Shown: one piece after another, positions 35,673-43,970 of the stretch | Numbering within the stretch: the first letter of the stretch is position 1 | How the letters are laid out: each line of letters starts with the position of its first letter | DNA from: DASVWZ01 sp963708575 | Lineage (GTDB): Bacteria > Acidobacteriota > Terriglobia > Terriglobales > Acidobacteriaceae | Direction: 5' to 3' | NCBI GenBank assembly: GCA_963708575.1 | Contig: CAVPTB010000007.1 | Coordinates: 2,628,183 to 2,692,182 of the forward strand | Length of the DNA: 64,000 nucleotides | The notes under the pieces: model-generated | What the model saw: only the letters and a program-made list of their open reading frames with translations | Databases searched by the model: none | Told to the model about the DNA's origin: nothing | Made by a program: the position numbers and the translations under genes

Positions 35673-36154
35673 GCAAACCCCCTGAGATAGGTTGGATTAG
35701 ACTGAGCCGATTGTATACACGCCGTTATTACTGTTGCAAATACGCTACGGTTTTATACGCTTTAATGAGTACAAATCGTTTGTTACAGCGGCTCTCCGGC
35801 TGGATGCCAGCTTACCGGGAGCTCAATTCCACAGAATTTTCGATCAATATCCTTGGCAAGGTCCTGCGCAATCTCGGTCACTGGCGCAAACAGGACAGTA
35901 GCTCTCTCCTCAGCGCAGTTGCGAATCCAGAGGCGCTCCAAGTGGACATATACGTTGATTTCAGCTACTCGGATGCGGCAGAAAAAGATATTTCTCGGCG
36001 ACAACCTGAACTAGTACGAAGGCAACTGAAGACCGCACGGGGAATATTCCTCTCAGGTGCTCGCATCAGGTGAGTCCCCCAACTTACCAATCCAAAAAGT
36101 TGCGCGACTTGGAACGGCGCCCCGAATCGGAAGTCATTGACTTAGGAGAATGCA
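35673..36154. other. Intergenic region with no confident gene
   Basis: This 482-base stretch lies between the divergent barrel and ferritin-like genes. A plus-strand frame of up to 150 residues (from 35621, or 102 residues from ATG 35765 to 36073) and an opposite 73-residue frame both exist, with no recognised family or good ribosome-binding site. The shorter plus frame could be a small uncharacterised protein; I do not call it a gene. Confidence 0.35.
35710..35739 (-). promoter_or_regulatory. Candidate promoter of the outer-membrane barrel gene
   Basis: On the minus strand, TTGCAA (35739-35734) and TACAAT (35715-35710) are separated by 18 bases, with the start codon about 38 bases downstream of the -10. 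Four and five of six consensus matches. Confidence 0.4.
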
Positions 36155-36982
36155 ATGTCAAAGCTCGAAACCATGGAACCCGTCACGACTGGTTCTCTCG
36201 ATCGCAGAAAATTCGTCAAACGCATAGGAATCGCAAGCGCAGGCCTGGCGGCCGCAACCATGTTGGGCGGCAAACTCGCACGAGCGCAGAGCGACAACTC
36301 AGATGTACAAACCGCCGCGTACACGGACGCCGACATCCTTAATTTCGCTTTGAACCTGGAGTACCTGGAAGCCGAGTTCTACCTGATGGCTACATGGGGA
36401 ACAACTCTGCAGAAGCTGGGTGTCTTGACCGCAAGCGAAGTGAGTGGCCCAACCACAGGCGGCAAGATGGTGAACTTCAGCGGCAACAACTTTTCTTACG
36501 TTGCCAGCGCCTTGCGCACCGACGAGGTCACACACGTCAAGTATCTACGTAGTGCGCTCGGCTCTGCTGCGGTGAAAAAGCCAGCTATTAACCTCAGTGC
36601 GTTGGGCTACGGATTCTCCAGCGTGAACGACTTTCTAAAGCTGGCCCGCCAGTTCGAAGATGTTGGCGTCAGCGCTTATCTGGGAGCGGCTCCTCTGATT
36701 CAGAGCAAAACCTACCTCGCCGCCGCCGGAGCGATTCTAGCAACGGAAGCCCAGCATTCTGGCTGTGTCCGGTTAGGTTGCATTTGGGATGGTGTGAACA
36801 GCCCGGCAGTGGATTCCCTCGACGTCCCGCCCACACAGTTAAATCCATTCGACGTGGACAAGAATGCCTTATCGATACCTCGCACCACGAACCAGGTATT
36901 GGCCATCGTCTACCACGGCGGCAGTTGCTCTGGCGGGTTCTACCCCGAGGGAATGAACGGCACGATCACTTGCGGAGGTTAG
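36155..36982 (+). CDS. Ferritin-like domain protein, Tat-exported
   Basis: A 275-residue secreted protein of the ferritin-like (desiccation-associated) group. The N-terminus has a twin-arginine signal: DRRKFVKR at about residues 16-23 and a hydrophobic stretch to GKLARAQ. The helical core begins ILNFALNLEYLEAEFYL, where the carboxylates sit on a four-helix bundle, with a later DEVTHVKYL and TEAQHSG that complete the presumed di-metal site. Its start ATG at 36155 follows AGGAGA. The following gene is tatA and the next a Tat-dependent multicopper oxidase. Export in folded, perhaps metal-loaded, form is implied. Whether it stores iron, scavenges oxidants or has a structural role is unknown. Confidence 0.85.
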   Translation: MSKLETMEPVTTGSLDRRKFVKRIGIASAGLAAATMLGGKLARAQSDNSDVQTAAYTDADILNFALNLEYLEAEFYLMATWGTTLQKLGVLTASEVSGPTTGGKMVNFSGNNFSYVASALRTDEVTHVKYLRSALGSAAVKKPAINLSALGYGFSSVNDFLKLARQFEDVGVSAYLGAAPLIQSKTYLAAAGAILATEAQHSGCVRLGCIWDGVNSPAVDSLDVPPTQLNPFDVDKNALSIPRTTNQVLAIVYHGGSCSGGFYPEGMNGTITCGG

Positions 36983-37069
36983 GCAGTCAAACTCGGACCG
37001 CGAGGAGCTGGTCAACTTTCTCGCGGCTCTTTCTAATTCGGTAACCACAACGCTCACTGGAGGAAATTT

Positions 37070-37261
37070 ATGTTCGAAGGATTATTTCAGCCCATGCATC
37101 TGCTGGTAATTGCTGGTTTGGCACTTCTGATTTTCGGTCCTAAGAAACTACCGGAACTGGGGAAGGGACTGGGCGACGGCATAAGGAGCTTTAAAGCCTC
37201 GATGCAGCCCGATGAGGCAACGCCCGCGACTGTTCCGGAAGAGGTGAAGTTGAAGACATAG
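37070..37261 (+). CDS. tatA: TatA-family twin-arginine translocase subunit
   Basis: A 63-residue inner-membrane protein: short N-terminus, a single helix (about 9-22, HLLVIAGLALLIFG), the diagnostic FGPKKLPELGKGLGDGIRSFK amphipathic stretch, and an acidic tail. This is the TatA/TatE pore-forming subunit of the Tat export system. An AGGA ribosome-binding site lies just upstream. No tatB or tatC is nearby; instead it lies 87 bases after one Tat substrate and 76 bases before another, which suggests a substrate-linked, dedicated copy. Confidence 0.95.
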   Translation: MFEGLFQPMHLLVIAGLALLIFGPKKLPELGKGLGDGIRSFKASMQPDEATPATVPEEVKLKT

Positions 37262-37337
37262 CGCCCCGGACGGCAAGCAAAATTCGATATATTGAAGGGG
37301 AAGTCTCTAACCGCTCGGCGGCTGTAAGCTAACTGCC

Positions 37338-38843
37338 ATGTCACCTTTCTACTCCTCTCGCCGGACATTTATCCAAGCCGGAATGGCGACTGCAGGCTCT
37401 GCCCTGCTTTCGCCGTCCGGTTTATTGAGCCCTGTTTTGGAGGCTGCACAGAAAGAGACCCTGCAAAACCAGGGGCCAGCCGATTACACCCTGACGATAG
37501 CGGTTAAGCCCATCGAACTGGCCCCGAATCGTATTGTTTCGGTCACTACCTATAACGGTCAGTTTCCCGGACCTCTACTGCGTTTCAAAGAAGGAGAGCG
37601 CGTCACCATTGATATCCGCAATGATACCGACACGCCCGAGCAACTTCACTGGCACGGGCAGTTCGTTTCGACAGATATCGATGGCGCCGCTGAGGAAGGC
37701 ACACCTTTCATTCCAGCGCACGGAAGCCGTAGAATCTCTTTCCTGCCTAGGCCAGCGGGTTTTCGCTTTTACCACACGCACATACGTGCTGGAGCAAACC
37801 TCGCGGCGGGTCAGTACAACGGGTTAGTAGGACCTGTTTATATCGACCCGAAGCAACACGCGGGCAACTACGACCGCGAAGTCTTCCTCACTCTGAAGGA
37901 ATTTCAGCCGACATTCAGTAGGGGTGGCGATATGGCGATGGACTTCCTCTTTCCGTCACAGACCGTCGCCAGTCTAAAGAATGCTGGAGAGAGCAAGATG
38001 GAGGCGTCGCTCGCCAAAGGTGCTCCTCACGGATATGAAGTCGGCTACGATTCCTTCACCATCAATGGCCGCATGCTGGGTCATGGCGAACCAGTTCGCG
38101 TGAAGAAGGGCGAACGAGTGCTGTTCCACATCCTAAATGGCAGCGCTACCGAGATTCGCAGCCTCGCTCTTCCCGGCCACAGTTTCTCGGTGATGGCCAT
38201 GGACGGTAATTCCCTGCCGAAACCGGTCGCTGTGCCCGGTCTTTGGCTGGGAACAGCGGAACGAATCTCCGCGATCGTTGAGATGAACCATCCGGGCGTC
38301 TGGATCATGGGCGACCTGGACGACGATGATCGCCGTCATGGCATGGGTATTGTGATCGAATATGCGGGCTACAAAGGAGAGCCGCAGTGGCTGGCGCCGA
38401 AACCGTCCAAGTGGAACTACGCGAGCTTCGGGAACGCCGACGCTTCATCCGTGCAGCCCGACCAGGTCTTCGACATGCTTTTCGAAAAGCAGAACGCAAT
38501 GCTCGACGGATTCAATCAGTGGACAATCAACGGCGTTGCTTATCCTCCTGACCAGCTGATGGGCAAGGCCTCCTTTCATTTGCAAGCGGGTAAGCGTTAC
38601 CGGCTGCGGTTGCGCAATGCCAGCGATGACACTCACCCCATTCACCTCCATAGGCACAGCTTCGAACTGACGCGAGTCGCGGGTCAGCCGTCTTCAGGTG
38701 TGATCAAGGACGTCGTAATGCTGGGCGGCTATCAGGAAGCGGAGATAGACTTCGTCGCGAATAATCCTGGCCTGACTCTGTTTCATTGTCACCAGCAACT
38801 TCACATGGATTTCGGGTTCATGACCCTGTTCGACTACGTTTAA
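37338..38843 (+). CDS. Multicopper oxidase (laccase-like), Tat-exported
   Basis: A 501-residue, three-cupredoxin oxidase. Residues 1-37 carry a twin-arginine signal (SSRRTFIQ). Copper-site motifs are complete: HWHGQF at 104-109, HTH at 146-148, HPIHLHRH near residue 435, and HCHQQLH at 483-489. The residue five places after H489 is F494, as in high-potential laccases, rather than the methionine of ascorbate oxidase. It would oxidise phenolics or metal ions in the periplasm with reduction of O2 to water. The Tat substrate upstream and tatA suggest joint expression; a DoxX gene follows 23 bases later. Confidence 0.93.
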   Translation: MSPFYSSRRTFIQAGMATAGSALLSPSGLLSPVLEAAQKETLQNQGPADYTLTIAVKPIELAPNRIVSVTTYNGQFPGPLLRFKEGERVTIDIRNDTDTPEQLHWHGQFVSTDIDGAAEEGTPFIPAHGSRRISFLPRPAGFRFYHTHIRAGANLAAGQYNGLVGPVYIDPKQHAGNYDREVFLTLKEFQPTFSRGGDMAMDFLFPSQTVASLKNAGESKMEASLAKGAPHGYEVGYDSFTINGRMLGHGEPVRVKKGERVLFHILNGSATEIRSLALPGHSFSVMAMDGNSLPKPVAVPGLWLGTAERISAIVEMNHPGVWIMGDLDDDDRRHGMGIVIEYAGYKGEPQWLAPKPSKWNYASFGNADASSVQPDQVFDMLFEKQNAMLDGFNQWTINGVAYPPDQLMGKASFHLQAGKRYRLRLRNASDDTHPIHLHRHSFELTRVAGQPSSGVIKDVVMLGGYQEAEIDFVANNPGLTLFHCHQQLHMDFGFMTLFDYV

Positions 38844-38866
38844 TCGCAATCAATTCTGGAGCGAGC

Positions 38867-39295
38867 ATGCCCCTTGAAACCGTGTCGCCGCATCGAGCCA
38901 GTTGGGGTCTCTTATTACTTCGGGTTCTTGTCGGTTGGGTTTTCTTGTCAGAAGGCATCCAAAAATTCGTCTTTCCCTCGACCCTTGGCGTGGGACGATT
39001 CGAAAAGCTCGGCATTCCGGGACCGCAGTTCACGGCGCCGTTTGTAGGGATCACGGAGATCGTCTGCGGTTCGCTCTTAATTATTGGGTTTTTCGCGACG
39101 TGGGCGGTTTGGCCTTTACTGATCGATATTCTGGTTGCGATCGCGACAACGAAGCTTCCCCTGTTATTCAAAGAGGTTTTTTGGCCCGCCATGCATGAAG
39201 GGCGAACCGACTTTTGCATGCTTTTCGGCCTCGTTGCGATTGTTCTTCTCGGGGAGGGTCGTTACTCCGTCGACTGGGGCCGCCATCTGAACTGA
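38867..39295 (+). CDS. DoxX-family membrane protein
   Basis: A 142-residue four-helix inner-membrane protein of the DoxX/SURF4-like family (LLLLRVLVGWVFLSEGIQKFVFP; later EIVCGSLLIIGFF). ATG 38867 follows GGAGCGAG; the frame extends back to 38786 inside the oxidase gene. DoxX proteins are linked to quinone-dependent sulfur or oxidative processes but many are uncharacterised. Placed right after the multicopper oxidase, it may be part of the same redox unit. A short stem (CCGCC/GGCGG at 39312-39324) follows the stop without a U-run. Confidence 0.8.
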   Translation: MPLETVSPHRASWGLLLLRVLVGWVFLSEGIQKFVFPSTLGVGRFEKLGIPGPQFTAPFVGITEIVCGSLLIIGFFATWAVWPLLIDILVAIATTKLPLLFKEVFWPAMHEGRTDFCMLFGLVAIVLLGEGRYSVDWGRHLN

Positions 39296-39448
39296 ACGGT
39301 AGTGCAAGAAACCGCCACCGGCGGCCCGTGCCATGAACAACCTGTCATATCAAGGAACTAAGCCAGTTTATTCTGAACTTCCAATAACTCATTGTAGAAT
39401 TTGATCAATCCATGAGTCTTTTTATCTCGCTATCAAAATTGGGACAGG

Positions 39449-39466
39449 CCTGTTCTTCAGAACAGG
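39449..39466. other. Perfect seven-base inverted repeat before the GT21-like gene
   Basis: CCTGTTC at 39449-39455 and GAACAGG at 39460-39466, with a TTCA loop, lie 38 bases upstream of the glycosyltransferase start. This could be a 5'-leader hairpin or an operator. No U-run follows. Confidence 0.35.
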
Positions 39467-39503
39467 TACGGAGATCCTCACGTGAAACTTCCAGCGCAGG
39501 GAA

Positions 39504-40682
39504 ATGATGATCTCTAGCATCCGCTACGGGGTGTTGGCCGTCGCTGCCATCCCGTCTGTTTATTACCTGATAGCGATGTACAGTTCCTGGAGATACTTCC
39601 GTCGCCCCACTCCACAAGGGACGCCCGATCCCGCCTTCACCCCGCCGGTGAGCAGCCTGAAACCGATTCGCGGACTTGATCCTGATACTTACGAGAATTT
39701 TGCTAGCTTTTGCCGCCAAGACTACCCGAACTACGAACTACTTTTCTGCGTCGGCGATGAAGACGACCCGGTAGTCCCCATCCTGAGGAAACTGGCTAAT
39801 GATTTTCCGGAACGTAGCATTCGGGTGCTATTCGGCTCGGGCGGAAAGGGATCCAACGATAAAGTCGTCAAACTAGCGCGCCTTGTTAAGGAGGCTCGAA
39901 ACGAGGTCTTAGTTATCAGCGACAGCGACGTCCGTGCCCGGCCCGATTACTTGCGCAGTGTGATCGCGCCGTTGGCTAATCCCAAGGTCGGTGCAGTGAC
40001 ATGTTTTTACGTCCCGATCGACGAGAAAACGTTAGCCGAAAATCTGCAGACCATCGGCATGTTCTCGGACTTCTATGCGGGGATTCTGGTTGCCCGTGAA
40101 CTCGATGGCGTGAAGTTCGCCTTAGGTCCCACCATCGCCACTACCAAGACAAAGCTGGCTGGATTTGGAGGATACGACGCAATTCAAAATCGGCCTGCGG
40201 ACGATCTACTGGTGGGCCGCCTCATAGCCGAGCAAGGCTACGAAGTTGAACTTTCGTCCCACACCATCTTGACCGTCGCCGACTACGCGTCCCTGCGTGA
40301 TCTGTTTCACAAACGCCTGCGCTGGATCGTCGTCATGCGCCACATGCGGCCTTGGGGACATCTTGGCCTACTGCTCACTCAGGGGCTGCCGTGGTCTTTG
40401 GCAGCTGTTGCCATCTGGCCTACAGCAGCCGTTGCCATCGGTTATCTAGGCACGTATGCCGCACTGCGTCTGGCTATGACCTGGATTATTGGCGTTTTTG
40501 GATTGAAGCAGAAAGTGCCATGGAAGAAGCTGGCGCTGATCCCCGTATGGGACGCGCTCGCGTTCGTCATCTGGCTCACCAGTTTCACGCGCAATACCAT
40601 CCGCTGGCGAGATGGCGAATACTATATCCGCGAGGGTCAATTAGTTCCTGTGACCTCGATCAACACCGTACCAGCCGATTGA
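39504..40682 (+). CDS. GT21-like glycosyltransferase (ceramide glucosyltransferase/HpnI type)
   Basis: A 392-residue membrane-bound glycosyltransferase. One N-terminal helix (residues 5-25) anchors the catalytic domain, which carries SDSDVRA with D140 and D142, DD at 233-234, and KRLRW near residue 275, the (R/K)xxRW motif of GT21 enzymes. Two to three helices close the C-terminus (315-375). Relatives add sugar to ceramide or, as HpnI, to bacteriohopanetetrol; the lipid acceptor here is not known. ATG 39504 (or 39507) follows GGGAA. Stops converge with the sqdB-like gene, 14 bases apart. Confidence 0.83.
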   Translation: MMISSIRYGVLAVAAIPSVYYLIAMYSSWRYFRRPTPQGTPDPAFTPPVSSLKPIRGLDPDTYENFASFCRQDYPNYELLFCVGDEDDPVVPILRKLANDFPERSIRVLFGSGGKGSNDKVVKLARLVKEARNEVLVISDSDVRARPDYLRSVIAPLANPKVGAVTCFYVPIDEKTLAENLQTIGMFSDFYAGILVARELDGVKFALGPTIATTKTKLAGFGGYDAIQNRPADDLLVGRLIAEQGYEVELSSHTILTVADYASLRDLFHKRLRWIVVMRHMRPWGHLGLLLTQGLPWSLAAVAIWPTAAVAIGYLGTYAALRLAMTWIIGVFGLKQKVPWKKLALIPVWDALAFVIWLTSFTRNTIRWRDGEYYIREGQLVPVTSINTVPAD

Positions 40683-40696
40683 ATGCACGATCGCGA

Positions 40697-42001
40697 TTAG
40701 CGTACCTTTCTCTTCAAATCGCTTCGGCTGACTTCCGCGTTGCGACGATTACCATTCGCCTTTTCGGATGTTGCTCCCACCACCGCCAGCGATGGTTCAG
40801 TCGCCACGGACTGATGGGTCGCCACGCCCTCCGTCCGGCGCTCGTTCGTAGGTTTACGCCAGTTCACGCGAGGCAACATCATTGCAGTATCGATCCGGTC
40901 GCGATACTTCATCGCGACATTCATCAGCGAATCCAAGAGAGAATCGGAAAGCAAATGCGGCTTCAGTCCGAGTTCAATTAACTTGGAGTGCTTCGCGTTG
41001 TAATAGTGCTCCTCTTTCTCGACTCGCGGATCCGGCAGGTGATCGATTTCCACGGTCAGACCCAGCTTCTCCCCAGCGGTCTGTACCATTCGCGCCAGAT
41101 CCATCACAGAGAACTGTTCCGTGAACTGGTTGAAGACACGGCATTCACCTTGCGCCGCAGGATTCAGGCAAGCGATCTCCACGCACCGCACCGTATCGCG
41201 AATGTCGAGGAATCCTCGAGTTTGGCCCCCCTTGCCGTAAACAGTGAGCGGATATCCAATGGCGGCTTGCACGCAGAAGCGATTGAGCACGGTACCGAAG
41301 ACTTCGTCATAATCAAAGCGGTTAATCAGCGCTTCACTCAACGCGACTTCGTCCGTCGTGGTGCCGTAAACGACGCCTTGGTTAAGGTCGGTGGCCCGCA
41401 GTCCCCAGATTTTGCAGGAGAACATGATGTTGTGGCTGTCGTGGACCTTGGAGAGGTGGTAAAAGGAGCCCGGCTGTTTGGGATATGGGACGGTATCCGT
41501 CCGCCCGTTGTGCTCGATCGTGATGTAGCCCTCTTCTATATCGATATTGGGCGTACCGTATTCGCCCATCGTCCCCAGCTTGATCAGATGGCAATCCGGC
41601 TGAAATTCACGCAGCGCGAACAGCAGATTCAGCGTTCCCACGACATTGTTCACCTGGGTAAAGACCGCGTGCTTGCGATCGATCATGGAATAGGGAGCAG
41701 CGCGCTGCTCAGCGAAATGGACCACCGCTTCGGGTTCAAAATTTTGAACCAGCGCCGACAGGAAGTCATACTCCGTCACATCGCCGACAAAAAGTTCAAT
41801 GGTTTTTCCACTGAGTTCCTGCCACGTCCTCAAACGCTCGGAAAGCGGGCGAATCGGCGTCAGGGTCTGCACCCCAAGCTCGTGGTCCCATTGTCGTCGC
41901 GCAAAATTGTCGGCGATAGCAACCGAGTGTCCCTTTCCGGACAGATACAAAGCGGTTGCCCAACCACAATAGCCATCTCCCCCCAGCACCAAAATCCTCA
42001 T
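40697..42001 (-). CDS. sqdB: UDP-sulfoquinovose synthase (SQD1/SqdB type)
   Basis: An extended short-chain dehydrogenase that makes UDP-sulfoquinovose from UDP-glucose and sulfite in the cytoplasm. The nucleotide motif GGDGYCGWA, the KLGTMGEYGTPNIDIEEG block (T144), SFYHLSKVHDSH with Y181 and K185, and NQGVVYG and QTRGFLDIRDTV blocks closely follow what I recall of plant SQD1. ATG 42001 follows AAGGAG; the frame runs to 42049. At 434 residues it has a C-terminal tail of about 45 residues (from about TEGVATH) beyond the enzyme core. It is upstream of no recognised SqdX; a GT39 and asparagine synthase lie on the same strand behind it. Sulfoquinovose could enter lipid or glycan. Confidence 0.92.
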   Translation of the reverse strand: MRILVLGGDGYCGWATALYLSGKGHSVAIADNFARRQWDHELGVQTLTPIRPLSERLRTWQELSGKTIELFVGDVTEYDFLSALVQNFEPEAVVHFAEQRAAPYSMIDRKHAVFTQVNNVVGTLNLLFALREFQPDCHLIKLGTMGEYGTPNIDIEEGYITIEHNGRTDTVPYPKQPGSFYHLSKVHDSHNIMFSCKIWGLRATDLNQGVVYGTTTDEVALSEALINRFDYDEVFGTVLNRFCVQAAIGYPLTVYGKGGQTRGFLDIRDTVRCVEIACLNPAAQGECRVFNQFTEQFSVMDLARMVQTAGEKLGLTVEIDHLPDPRVEKEEHYYNAKHSKLIELGLKPHLLSDSLLDSLMNVAMKYRDRIDTAMMLPRVNWRKPTNERRTEGVATHQSVATEPSLAVVGATSEKANGNRRNAEVSRSDLKRKVR

Positions 42002-42093
42002 TGCGTCTCCTTGCCGTAAACTTCCCGGGCCATTACCTGAGTTTTTCAACTATCTGATGCAAGTTTTGAACATTCTAAAACATGGCGATTGCC

Positions 42094-43970
42094 TTAGGGG
42101 TTTTCCCCCAGCGACATCGTCAAAGGATGATTCGTCAAAACCACCTTACCCCCGCTCGCCGCAACAACCGTAAGATGCGAACCGCCCACCAAAGATTCCA
42201 GCTGCGGAACGACATTTTGACCCGCCACGATGTAAGACCGTTCCGGCTTGAGCCACAAAGTCTCGAATTGCGAATCGTTGATAAATACATCCGGCACGCC
42301 CGGCGCTGCGGCTCCGTATTCCAGATTGTTGAAGCGCCCGTTCCTTAACAGTGCGGTGCGATTCGGTATAGAAGAAGATGGAAGAATACGTGTAGTAGTG
42401 ATGATCGATAATCAGCGTTCCCTCTGGCGATTTCAGAATCGCCTCCGCCAGCGGCCGGGAAGACAAGTAAGGATCGAAGACGGCCATGGCGAGACGGGCA
42501 GCGTGAAAGAAAAGCACCATCATCAAGGCAGCCCCGAGAAAAGCGCGTTGCCCATTCATTCTCCAGGAGGCCACGCCACCAACGCAAAAGGCAATCGATG
42601 CCAGCAGAAGCGGACTTCGAAGGTACGCAAATGATGTCAGGGTCAGGTCCTGCATGTGCCCTAACGAGAGAGTGTAGGCACCAGGATGGTGGCTCAGAGC
42701 CTGCGAAATATCACCGGGCGCGGGAATATTGCGAGTCAGCAAGAACAGACTGAGCGTCGCGATCCCAGCGCAAGCCGCAACGACCGCCAACACGCGCGTT
42801 CCACGCCGGATCCAATCACTGTCCAATGCCATCGCCGATCCCAGCAGAAGGGCCAGCGCAGGGTAGCAAGGCATCGAATAATATTCCTGGGTCGTGGAGA
42901 AGGTAAAGAAGACCAGAACGAAACCCGCCCAGCACAGCGTCAGGAGCCGAGTACGCCCAGCGCGATCGATCGGCCTGAAGGATTGCTTCATAATCGCTGG
43001 AAGATACACGCTCCACGGAAACAGCCACACCAGGTGCAGTAACCAGAAGTAAAGGCGTGGGACGGTGTTGTAGTCACGCGGATAACGCAGATTCAGGAAG
43101 CGCAGCAATTGCTCATTGATAAAGAAAAACCACAGAAACCCGTGATACTGACCCGGGCCACTGTGAAGCGTGAAGGCGAAGTAAGGCGGGTTGCGCAGTG
43201 TAGCCAGAATGTGCCAAGGCGCGGCAATCAGCAAAATGACGAACAGTCCACTGAAAGGCCGCAATCGCCGCCATAGCGGCTGCAGAGAACAACTGGCGAG
43301 TAACCAATAGGTAGATCAAACCCGCCGCAACCGGAAACAACACTCCAATTAAGCTCTTTAGCAGAAGCCCCAGACCAAGGTTCACCGCAAACACAAAGGC
43401 CCAAAAACGCGGATGAGGTTCGTCTTCATCCAAAGCGCGAAGAAACGCCCACATGCCTAGCGCCACCGTGAAAGTCAGCATGACATCGGGAATCAATATG
43501 CGGGTAAACAGGAAAATCCCGATACAGGTGGCCATGCATAGGCCAGCGTAAAATCCTGCTCTTCGACCGAAGGCCCACACCCCGAAAGCCATGGTCAACC
43601 AGCTCAGCGCGATCGCTGACAAGGCAATTGGAATGCGAGCCGCCCAATCATGCGCGCCAAAAATTACGTATGCGACCGCCATCGTCCAATAAATGAGCGG
43701 GGCCTTCTCCAAATACACGACGCCATCCAGGCGGGCCGTGACCCAATCCCCCGAAGTAAGCATGTTGCGCGAGATCTGCGCCTGCACCGCGTCCACGTCA
43801 TCCATCAACGAGGGAGGAGAAATGATGGATCCCAGGTAGATGGCTGCCGCTGTCAGTATGACGCCTAGATATGCGTACCAGTTTTTTCGTGAATCCAAAC
43901 GGTCTCCGGGGAGGCGGCTGCCTGAATCCCCCACTTTTTCATCCACAGGAACAGCACCATCAAACCCCAT
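42094..43970 (-). pseudogene. GT39 (ArnT-like) glycosyltransferase broken by two frameshifts
   Basis: A multi-helix, lipid-linked-sugar transferase spread over three frames. The N-terminal part (43970 to about 43260) has the GT39 loop with DDVDAVQAQISRNML and a GVVYLEKAPLIYW segment; it then breaks near AAIAA, and the next frame (about 43264 to 42355) resumes with FVILLIAAPWHIL and EYYSMPCYPALALL. A second break near 42350-42360 moves to the frame ending at 42094 (RNGRFNNLEYG, APGVPDVFINDSQF). Gene content on both sides is otherwise intact, so either this is a recent pseudogene or the sequence has two single-base errors. The 5' end overlaps asnB by about 106 bases if ATG 43970 is used; the true start may be later. 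Intact homologues attach sugars to envelope lipids or proteins. Confidence 0.72.

Noticed and set aside
35621..36073. 150-residue plus-strand frame upstream of the ferritin-like gene
   Set aside because: No recognised domain and no good start signal; an opposing frame is equally open. Noted as an intergenic region.
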